Source: Deltaproteobacteria bacterium
GTDB lineage: Bacteria > Desulfobacterota > Desulfobacteria > Desulfobacterales > Desulfatirhabdiaceae
Length of the DNA stretch: 5,699 bases
Assembly (NCBI GenBank): GCA_026388755.1
Contig: JAPLJE010000074.1
Span: forward strand, 1-5,699
Direction: 5' to 3'
A program made the translations under genes and the position numbers. The notes beneath the pieces are model-generated. The model ran no database searches and had not been told where the DNA came from. It was given only the letters and a program-made list of their open reading frames with translations. This document shows positions 1-5,299 of this stretch, piece after piece; positions within the stretch are counted from its first letter, which is position 1, and the number at the start of each line of letters is the position of its first letter.

Positions 1-223
1 GAAACATCACGAAGCTGTCTGTTCCGGTTTCAATCGGCTTGAGGCGAATCTTGAAAACAACCGAGAAGACAAAAATGAAGATCAACATATTCGCCAGGGG
101 GGTAATGATGCTCCACAGGAGGCCGCCCATTGATCCGGCGTATCTACCCTTGATTTCCTGGTTGACAAATCCCCAGAACAGGGTTTTATGTAAAAAAGGG
201 GCCTTAATCCATTTGATAAACAT
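1..223 (-). CDS. ABC-2 type polysaccharide/O-antigen export permease, N-terminal part
   Basis: Seventy-four codons are visible from ATG at 223-221 and the frame is still open at the left edge, so this is a 5' fragment. The product begins MFIKWIKAP. It carries the hallmark start of Wzm/KpsM/TagG-family permeases: a cytoplasmic stretch QEIKGRYAGSMGGLLW (residues 22-37), running straight into the first hydrophobic segment (about 38-57, with the Pro of ITPL), then a basic loop KIRLKP and ETGTDSFVMF. In this family the permease pairs with an ATPase (Wzt/KpsT/TagH) to move lipid-linked or capsular polysaccharide across the inner membrane; the partner should lie beyond the left edge. The frame upstream stays open only briefly before a TGA, and the ATG has AGGTG just ahead of it, which supports this start. 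The ribosome-binding site lies in a tandem duplication. Family assignment is firm; the exported polymer is unknown. Confidence 0.86.
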   Translation of the reverse strand, partial: MFIKWIKAPFLHKTLFWGFVNQEIKGRYAGSMGGLLWSIITPLANMLIFIFVFSVVFKIRLKPIETGTDSFVMF

Positions 224-250
224 ATACACCTGATAACATATACACCTGAT
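219..250 (-). repeat. Tandem 16-bp duplication carrying the permease RBS and start codon
   Basis: The 16-bp unit AACATATACACCTGAT (plus strand) occurs twice back to back, at 219-234 and 235-250, without a mismatch. Read on the minus strand each copy contains AGGTGTATATG, an AGGTG ribosome-binding core followed at close spacing by ATG. The downstream ATG (223-221) opens the ABC permease. The upstream ATG (239-237) is shifted by 16 bases, hence out of frame, and opens an 11-codon reading frame that stops at 206-204, overlapping the permease start by 20 bases. The repeat is seen directly; an effect on translation is inference. Confidence 0.9.
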
Positions 251-348
251 AATTTCTCTTCCATCTCAATAAGATGAAATGGGCATTTTTGACTTTTAAT
301 AATATATTTGAAATCGTTGAGCCCTATCCCGGAATAAGATAGGAATAT

Positions 349-379
349 ATTATATATCATATCAAATTGATTTTGTCGA
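349..379 (-). promoter_or_regulatory. Candidate sigma-70-type promoter for the ABC permease
   Basis: On the minus strand TCGACA (374-379, five of six matches to TTGACA) is followed after 19 bases by a perfect TATAAT (349-354). An overlapping TATATA gives a 17-base spacing. The region around it is very AT-rich. It would start a transcript near 342 with a leader of roughly 120 bases before the permease start. The 19-base gap is longer than ideal and AT-rich DNA gives chance matches, so this is only a candidate. Confidence 0.4.
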
Positions 380-481
380 ATACACGCATACTGATTTTTA
401 TGGAAAGAGGGATGGCAAAACAGAGGGGGTCCGTTCAACGGTGTATCCATTTGGGGTGATAAATATATGCCTGAAGTCCTG

Positions 482-508
482 TCTCGTGCTTCGGGATGGT
501 GCACGAGA
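482..508. repeat. Inverted repeat, 8-bp stem with 11-base loop
   Basis: TCTCGTGC (482-489) and GCACGAGA (501-508) are perfect reverse complements around an 11-base loop. No T-run follows on either strand, so it does not look like an intrinsic terminator. It is the first of a row of dyads upstream of the candidate permease promoter. Confidence 0.6.
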
Positions 509-518
509 AAATGTCATT

Positions 519-555
519 TTTCTGACATAATATGTCAGAAACGCCCAAGCGTTTC
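519..555. repeat. Two overlapping dyads, possible operator or alternative RNA hairpins
   Basis: TTTCTGACAT (519-528) and ATGTCAGAAA (532-541) form a perfect 10-bp dyad with a 3-base centre. Overlapping it, GAAACGC (538-544) and GCGTTTC (549-555) form a perfect 7-bp hairpin with a 4-base loop. Bases 538-541 belong to both, so as RNA the full structures exclude each other. The ATGTCA half-site also occurs once more at 511-516. The short-centred first dyad would suit a dimeric DNA-binding protein; that is inference. Confidence 0.6.
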
Positions 556-619
556 ATGGGAATAGAAGGTGATTTTTAGAATGCGGACAGGAAAAACAGG
601 GGGGGGTGTAAGCCAAGAT

Positions 620-666
620 GCATGCAGTTTGGGTGATGATTTTCAGGCATCACCCAAACTGCATGC
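620..666 (-). repeat. Perfect 18-bp inverted repeat after the secreted-protein gene
   Basis: GCATGCAGTTTGGGTGAT (620-637) and its exact reverse complement (649-666) flank an 11-base loop. It starts 22 bases after the stop codon of the 689-2264 gene, the usual place for a transcript-end hairpin. Neither strand has a T-run right after the stem: the minus strand continues ATCTTGGCTTACACC and then a C-run. It may therefore work as an RNA-stabilising 3' hairpin or a Rho-linked end rather than a classical intrinsic terminator, or be a small mobile repeat. Confidence 0.7.
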
Positions 667-1120
667 CGGATCTTAAACAGGTCGAAGGTCAGGGCGTTGT
701 AACAAATGTAAACGCCGCGCCCTGAAACTGGGAGAAATCTCCTTGCGGCGCGTAACCAAAGAGAAACCCGATTCCGGAATCCACAATCGACGCGCAATTA
801 AGGGTGCCGATCTGATTAAATAAGAATTTGAAGGCCCCATCACTCCATGCGCTGTCGTAAGCCCCGGTTATATGTCCTTTGATGGGCTCTCCGCTTGTAT
901 AATACAAAAATACATCTTTATTCATCAAGTCTTTCTGGGCAAAATACATGATATTCGCATCAATCATGAACAGCGCGGAATAATAGATAACATTACCGGT
1001 CAACGGAGAATTGCCCGTCAGCACCGGAATGAGATTGTTCATATCGATATTTGTGCACGTCTTTCTCTCAATAGTGATCTGAGATAGCGGCTTGGCAGTG
1101 AAACTCAGATTTGACGGCGT

Positions 1121-1168
1121 GGGTGTCGGTGTGGGGGTGGGTGTCGGTGTGGGGGTGGGTGTCGGTGT
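1121..1168 (-). repeat. 18-bp minisatellite encoding the long Thr-Pro linker
   Basis: On the plus strand the unit GGGTGTCGGTGTGGGGGT occurs at 1121-1138 and 1139-1156 and two-thirds of it again at 1157-1168, all without mismatch. On the coding strand one unit is ACC CCC ACA CCG ACA CCC, that is three Thr-Pro pairs. It forms the long spacer before the C-terminal domain of the secreted protein. Because the unit is a multiple of three, gain or loss of copies changes linker length but keeps the frame. Confidence 0.9.
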
Positions 1169-1169
1169 A

Positions 1170-1518
1170 GCTACCACACATATATTGTTTACGCAACTGC
1201 CGTTGATGTTGGCGCAGGCATACGGATTACATCCCGTGTCCGGAGTGGTTGTCGGCGTCGGCGTTGCAGATGGTTTTACACACGAATTCCCCACACAGGT
1301 TCCTCCCAAAAGGAAACACGATAAAAAATCACAAGAACCAGCGGAGGGTGTCGGTGTCGGTGTCGGTCTAGCTATCACACATGTACCGTTTACGCAACTG
1401 CCGTTCATATTGGCGCATTCATACGGATTACATCCCGTGTCCGGAGTGGTTGTCGGCGTCGGCGTTGCAGATGGTTTTACACACGAATTCCCCACACAGG
1501 TTCCTCCCAAAAGGAAAC
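1170..1518 (-). repeat. Direct repeat of 201-bp period, with 97 bp exact
   Basis: Segments 1170-1317 and 1371-1518 match at an offset of exactly 201 bases (67 codons). The parts 1221-1317 and 1422-1518 are identical over 97 bases, while the adjoining 51 bases (1170-1220 against 1371-1421) differ at 8 positions. Each copy encodes GGTCVGNSCVKPSATPTP, a Thr-Pro linker and the module CNPYxCANxNGSCVN. The exact identity ends at 1518, right where the reading frame of the gene breaks. Confidence 0.92.
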
Positions 1519-2317
1519 CCCATGGTATTCCAGTTATAAGTTGTGTACCATCCCAGGTAGGTACCCGGCGTGTTTGGAGTTCCAACTCTTATTTCATTAT
1601 TGGAGTAATAACTAATAATTGATCCACTGACGGCCTTCAGAATGACATATAGCCATCTGCCCTGGGACTCGGCGGTGATATTGGGGCTGTTGTCGGTGAC
1701 AACTTGCAAATATCCCTGTGAATTTACAACTATATAGTCGTTGTTGATCATTTGACTCAAGCTGCCACCTGTACTAGGCAAAGCTGAATAGTTGCTTGGA
1801 ACGTACCCGGAATCCGCATCCGGCGGACGCCCGAATCTGGCAACGGCAAACGCTCGATTCGAAATACCGGCGGTTGTGGATTGCGTAACATACGCAAGCA
1901 AGGTGTATGCAGACGATCCAGGTGGAATAAATATTTTGAATAACGTGCTGGATATGTACTGATTAGGTCTGTTGGCATTAAGGTATCGTGTTGTATTGTA
2001 AATACTTGTGACACAACTGGCGTCATTCTCTTTTCCACATACAACAATGGAATCGGTTAAATCGTTTTGATATCGATAGCCATAACGTGTCTGCGTCTGC
2101 TGGTTTCCGCTGGTATCCGTATAGGGAAAGGACCTTGGATCCTGATACAACGAGTGAAATGCGCTTTCAGGGTATGACGCTGCATCAGTCTGGATAGTGA
2201 ATAACAGTGACAAACTCAATAAAACAGCAAGATTTGCCGACACTGATAAACGATTCATTTTCATAGTTTCCTCCCATAACCTGTGAATAAATCTTGTTGA
2301 TATTTTATATCATGCAA

Positions 2318-2346
2318 GTTACAGGCCATAAACCGCAATGTCTCAA
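2318..2346 (-). promoter_or_regulatory. Weak candidate promoter for the frameshifted secreted-protein gene
   Basis: On the minus strand TTGAGA (2341-2346, five of six to consensus) is followed after 17 bases by TGTAAC (2318-2323, four of six). An alternative -10, TATAAA at 2304-2309, has no good -35. The gene follows a terminator and so needs a promoter between about 2265 and 2428, but the match is modest. Confidence 0.28.
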
Positions 2347-2428
2347 TTTTCAACCTTCATCCTTTTACACTCAATCCCTGGGGCTGTAAGCACTCCTGGA
2401 TTTAACCTAACGCATATACATAAAAACT

Positions 2429-2466
2429 AAGACGGGACCACTTTTTGTTTTAAGTAATCCCGTCTT
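2429..2466 (-). terminator. Intrinsic terminator after the 458-residue secreted-protein gene
   Basis: AAGACGGGA (2429-2437) and TCCCGTCTT (2458-2466) form a perfect 9-bp stem with a 20-base loop. On the minus strand the stem is followed by AGTTTTTA and sits about 40 bases beyond the stop codon at 2505. On the plus strand an eight-T run begins inside the stem's end, so it could stop transcription in both directions. It separates the 2505-3881 gene from the frameshifted gene. Confidence 0.75.
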
Positions 2467-2504
2467 TTTTTTGCCAAGTTATTGGCTACAATATGTCTTA
2501 TTTT

Positions 2505-3881
2505 TTAAGGTCCTACACAAGCCCCTAATGCTGAATCCGTATATTGATAATCAATCAGTGTGGTAGCTGCAGTAAGGGAGCAATATACAAAATCATCCGT
2601 CCATGCGCCATAATTGGCTGTTAGTCCAGTAGCTCCAACATAAAGAAATGTAGGCAATACCGGCGTACCAACGTATGATAGGGGATGAGTTTGTGTTGAT
2701 CCTGCGTCTACAGCGGCATAACCAGCGACTATAGCATTTGTAAACCAATAATGCGCCCAGCCTTCTTTATAGGGGAATGCAGAAGCACCAATCAAATTGA
2801 CTTCGTCGCAGAATCTACGAACCGTTGTATCACCACCGGAAAAAGGTGATCCGCCAGTCGGTGAATTTTCCAGAAGGTCGAAAATCCTCAGTCTAAAGGG
2901 CACGCAATAAAAATCCGGATCGGCCGAATATTGACCGAAATACGGACCATCCGCGGTTTTTTGACCCAACGCGCAGCCACCGGTTGTAACGGTCAGCTTG
3001 GTCGGGAATGTAAAGATGTGCAGCGCCAAATCCTTGTCATTGACATAAGGCATGGCAATGTCATCTTTTGATAAAGCAGCTTCAACTTCCAAAAGGTTAT
3101 TTCTGGCACCAACACCCAATCGGGTCTCAGCTGCAGTGTCCAAAATAACATTTGTTTCGTAATCTTTCAGGTTTGTCGCCCTAAGATTTGCACTAAGCCC
3201 CGCTACAGCATTCTGAACCTGCATGTATCCGGCAAGTACATTTGGATGATTAACAGAAGGAAAATTCAGTACTGCAGTAGATCCCGCTTTAAAATTTTCA
3301 TATGCCGTCCAGAGTGTCGTCTTGCAAAGGGGTCTCGCTCCAGCATTCCCGGATGCTGCAGTAATCACCTCGCTATAACCCAGGTAATCGGCGTCGTCGG
3401 AACAGTTCAGCGGAAACATCACCTGATGCAATACACATACTTTTGTAGCAAGAGCAGCAGTACAATTGCTGCTGGCGCCAGCCCAACAGATATCGGCTGC
3501 AGCTATCCCGGATGTGGACCCCAGAACGCTATCGTCCGTGCTGTCAATAACAACTCTTTTTGTTACGGTATCGACCATCATTCTACCTGTCCAGACGTCC
3601 GCCGGAGTCAGGTAAATGAAAAAATCCAGCAATTCCTCGCTGTTTTTAAAACTTCTGATGACCACTTTTGCAACAACAGAGTTTACCTCATCCGTATTGA
3701 TAACCGTCAACTTGGTCTCCCATCCCCCATCCAGCGCTAAAAAGTAGGGGAATATCAAGACATCACCTTTATTGTTCGGAGCAGTCGTAACATGTTCGGT
3801 GTAGTTCCATGCCCATACTGACCCGCTCATCACCATCAGCGCCATCAACATAAGAGCAGCACACTTTAGCAATCTTCTCAT
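2505..3881 (-). CDS. Large secreted protein of unknown function (458 aa)
   Basis: The start is well fixed: AAAGGAGG (3888-3895) lies six bases ahead of the ATG. Residues 1-24 are a clear Sec signal peptide (MRRLLK, a Leu/Met-rich core, cleavage after VWA), so the mature protein begins WNYTEH and is exported. The mature part is about 434 residues with ten cysteines, an even number that would allow disulfides. Near the N-terminus GDVLIFPYFLALDGGWETKL (39-58) and VINTDEVNSVVAKVVIRS followed by FIYLTPADVWTG have the alternating pattern of an Ig-like beta-sandwich in which an Asn-Thr turn is followed by paired strands. I do not recognise a named family, catalytic motif, anchor or sorting signal. 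The gene follows the lipoprotein gene after 138 bases, with no terminator that I can see between them, and it is followed by its own terminator. It may be a surface or extracellular structural protein handled by the upstream periplasmic pair; this is inference. Confidence 0.85.
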   Translation of the reverse strand: MRRLLKCAALMLMALMVMSGSVWAWNYTEHVTTAPNNKGDVLIFPYFLALDGGWETKLTVINTDEVNSVVAKVVIRSFKNSEELLDFFIYLTPADVWTGRMMVDTVTKRVVIDSTDDSVLGSTSGIAAADICWAGASSNCTAALATKVCVLHQVMFPLNCSDDADYLGYSEVITAASGNAGARPLCKTTLWTAYENFKAGSTAVLNFPSVNHPNVLAGYMQVQNAVAGLSANLRATNLKDYETNVILDTAAETRLGVGARNNLLEVEAALSKDDIAMPYVNDKDLALHIFTFPTKLTVTTGGCALGQKTADGPYFGQYSADPDFYCVPFRLRIFDLLENSPTGGSPFSGGDTTVRRFCDEVNLIGASAFPYKEGWAHYWFTNAIVAGYAAVDAGSTQTHPLSYVGTPVLPTFLYVGATGLTANYGAWTDDFVYCSLTAATTLIDYQYTDSALGACVGP

Positions 3882-4019
3882 TTTCTTCCTCCTTTAATGT
3901 TTACCTTAACATCAATAACCTCATAATTGTCCATATTTTTCCAATCCGTTATTTTTTGCCCTTCACCCCCCTTCATCTTTCATTGTGATCTATCTTGCAA
4001 AACGCCGTCTTCGCTTAAT

Positions 4020-4526
4020 TTATATTTGAAACAATGGATCCTTGATAATATGGTACCATTTTCCATCCACCAATACCCATCGATCCACCAGAGACACCTG
4101 GTTCTGTTCGTTGCCGACTTGTATTGTCGCCAGACAATCAACCGCCACCAGGTAGTCGGAAACATTTCGAATTTTCTGAATCTCCATCTTCAGCAGCCTG
4201 TTTTCTGCAGCATGCTGCACATACCCCCGATACTGCGACAACGAAATACGCTCTTGAAAATAAGGATATTCCGCAGTATAATTATCTTCCACGCGGCCGG
4301 AAAACCGATTGAACCAGTATTCTGAGAATCGTTTTTCCATACTATTGTCCGGCCAAACGGCTGGAGGCTCGCTTCCAGATTGATACGCCAGCTGAATGGT
4401 TCTGGCAGGCGCTGTTGCGCACCCAGCCGGCAGCAACAATGATAGTGTTAGTGTCATAACACAACACAGTTTGAATTTCAAGAATATTTTATATAAATTA
4501 TTCAATTTGACCCGGTCATTGTCCAT
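4020..4526 (-). CDS. Predicted small outer-membrane lipoprotein (168 aa)
   Basis: The ATG shares its A with the TAA stop of the upstream gene (TAATG at 4528-4524), a typical arrangement for translational coupling; no strong ribosome-binding site of its own is visible. The N-terminus is basic (KIFLKFK), then hydrophobic (VMTLTLSLLL), then PAGC with Cys36 as the likely lipidated residue. The Pro at -3 is unusual for a lipobox, and an internal Met24 would give an over-short signal, so the coupled start is preferred. Ala follows the Cys, which fits outer-membrane sorting. The mature domain is about 130 residues and ends in alternating strands (SLVDRWVLVDGKWYHIIKDPLF), a pattern seen in NTF2/SnoaL-like folds; that fold is a guess. 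YWFNRFSGRVEDNY and the helix QYRGYVQHAAENRLLKMEI come before it. A partner role with the SurA-like protein is inferred from coupling only. Confidence 0.8.
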   Translation of the reverse strand: MDNDRVKLNNLYKIFLKFKLCCVMTLTLSLLLPAGCATAPARTIQLAYQSGSEPPAVWPDNSMEKRFSEYWFNRFSGRVEDNYTAEYPYFQERISLSQYRGYVQHAAENRLLKMEIQKIRNVSDYLVAVDCLATIQVGNEQNQVSLVDRWVLVDGKWYHIIKDPLFQI

Positions 4527-5101
4527 TAATTCATTTTAATATGATATTTGTTAATCAAGCTGTCAACAAATTCTTTGACAATATTCTCTTTATTGCTTTC
4601 GATGATCATAAAACGTATCTCATCTTTCAACGCATCGTCAAGCGGCTTTACATTTATTCTTCCGTCTGGAGCCGTCCCCGTTCTGTATTTTTCCGGGTTG
4701 GCGCGATAGTACGACTCGATTACAGCGCCTGATATTATCCAATCCGATAGAATTTTCTGTATATACTTATTACTTTCCACAATCTTCGGCTCAACACTTT
4801 CAGAACCTTCCGTAAGCGCCTGTCTTTCCTGATTTCTGCGGTATTCTCTGGACAATAATTCATATTTCAGCACAGAGTTTATGATTTCATTCTGAGGCAA
4901 TTTCAGTTTTTTGGATGCAAAAAAGGCGCTATACGCATCAACATTTTCCTGGGTCAGCACAAAATCATCCCCCACAGCCACGATTTTATCATCGGGCTTT
5001 TGTCCCGATTCCCCCCGACCTGCTGCTATCGCTACAAGAATCATGCTGACAGTCATCAGGAGCATCAATTTATTCTGAGCCCGAAACCGGTTTATCCACA
5101 T
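4526..5101 (-). CDS. SurA/PpiC N-terminal-like periplasmic protein lacking the parvulin domain (191 aa)
   Basis: The N-terminus has a basic start (NRFRAQNK) and a hydrophobic run at about 12-28, either a cleavable signal or a membrane anchor. Then comes the layout of the SurA/PpiC chaperone module: strand IVAVGDDFVLTQENVDAY (40-57), helical segment PQNEIINSVLKYELLSREYR (69-88), a second helical part (108-126), VIESYYRANPEKYR (127-140), and a final helical stretch ending NIVKEFVDSLINKYHIKMN (173-191). In this family the YYxxNPEKY element normally leads into a peptidyl-prolyl isomerase domain of about 90-100 residues; here only some 15 residues separate it from the last helices, so the protein should be a chaperone without isomerase activity. 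The start has a modest GAAAGAG about ten bases upstream. The stop overlaps the lipoprotein start, indicating one operon. Homology is judged from pattern and spacing, without an alignment. Confidence 0.75.
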   Translation of the reverse strand: MWINRFRAQNKLMLLMTVSMILVAIAAGRGESGQKPDDKIVAVGDDFVLTQENVDAYSAFFASKKLKLPQNEIINSVLKYELLSREYRRNQERQALTEGSESVEPKIVESNKYIQKILSDWIISGAVIESYYRANPEKYRTGTAPDGRINVKPLDDALKDEIRFMIIESNKENIVKEFVDSLINKYHIKMN

Positions 5102-5163
5102 AAATAATCAGCTCTTTCGCCGTTGCTTATACTTACTTTTCTAAATCAAATGAAATGCTCTGG

Positions 5164-5193
5164 ATTATAGAACTTCTGTTTTCTTCTATCCAA
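5164..5193 (-). promoter_or_regulatory. Candidate promoter for the SurA-like/lipoprotein operon
   Basis: A perfect TATAAT on the minus strand (5164-5169) lies about 60 bases before the start codon at 5101. The hexamer 18 bases upstream, TTGGAT (5188-5193), matches TTGACA only in its first half. The surrounding gap 5102-5299 is AT-rich and otherwise holds only weak overlapping inverted repeats around 5243-5283. Confidence 0.4.
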
Positions 5194-5299
5194 AAGATTC
5201 AGCGATTGCAAGGAATATTTTATTATTTATTTAAAACTTATTGGCTTTTATGCATTTTTTTCGGAAATCAACCCGAAAAAGCCGACCCGAATGCGTATA

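Larger units (their letters stand above)
251..688. other. Gene-free stretch with dyads between secreted protein and permease
   Basis: No reading frame in this stretch looks real: the open frames have no family-like sequence, signal peptide or good ribosome-binding site. What it does hold is a candidate promoter for the permease (349-379, minus), two or three small hairpins at 482-555, an eight-G run at 599-606, and a perfect 18-bp inverted repeat at 620-666 just after the stop of the upstream secreted-protein gene. It most likely combines the 3' end of that transcript with the promoter and leader of the polysaccharide export locus. I did not find a JUMPstart/ops element. Confidence 0.6.
689..2264 (-). 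pseudogene. Secreted multi-domain protein with Cys modules and Thr-Pro linkers, frameshifted
   Basis: One gene is read here in two frames. The 5' frame starts at ATG 2264-2262, five bases after a GGGAGG ribosome-binding site (2270-2275). It encodes a Sec signal peptide (MKMNRL, then a hydrophobic run ending TDAAS near residue 30) and a likely beta-rich domain to about residue 245, but goes astray and stops at 1428. The 3' frame has no credible start of its own (first candidate TTG at 1585, no ribosome-binding site, TAA just upstream). It continues with cysteine modules of the form C-x4-C-x6-C-x4-C (for example CNPYACANINGSCVNNIC), Thr-Pro linkers and a C-terminal domain of about 140 residues, stopping at 691-689. 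Removing one G from the run at 1518-1521 joins both parts into 524 residues. The linker design resembles extracellular proteins that tether domains on flexible spacers; no function is recognised. The break may be real decay, variation at a repeat, or a sequence error. Confidence 0.8.

Noticed and set aside
39..233. Plus-strand open frame of 64 codons at the left edge
   Set aside because: It is antisense to the well-supported permease coding sequence and shows no recognisable protein features.
82..504. Minus-strand open frame of 140 codons overlapping the permease start
   Set aside because: It overlaps the clear permease frame out of phase, has no family-like sequence and no good ribosome-binding site, and its end reads the permease sequence in the wrong frame.
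1121..1168. CRISPR-like array suggested by short regular repeats
   Set aside because: Units are contiguous without spacers and encode a Thr-Pro linker in frame, so this is a coding minisatellite.
1518..1521. Programmed frameshifting as an explanation for the frame break
   Set aside because: No classical slippery heptamer is present and the needed shift is +1 at ATG-GGG-TTT without a rare codon or nearby stop; insertion or recombination at the repeat is simpler.
1092..1622. Plus-strand open frame with long Val-Gly repeats
   Set aside because: It is the antisense reading of the Thr-Pro linkers and cysteine modules; the Val-Gly pattern follows directly from the complementary repeat, and there is no ribosome-binding site or signal.
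3246..3740. Plus-strand open frame of 164 codons inside the 458-residue gene
   Set aside because: It is antisense to a gene with a signal peptide, strong ribosome-binding site and terminator; its Cys- and Ser-rich sequence looks like a shadow.
3927..4325. Plus-strand open frame opposite the lipoprotein gene
   Set aside because: It lies across the end of the lipoprotein gene and the intergenic gap, has no convincing start region and no family-like sequence.
5243..5283. Possible terminator after the gene at the right edge
   Set aside because: GGCTTTT/AAAAGCC and TTTTTCGG/CCGAAAAA can pair, but the stems are mostly A-T, they compete with each other, and no proper T-run follows on the minus strand.
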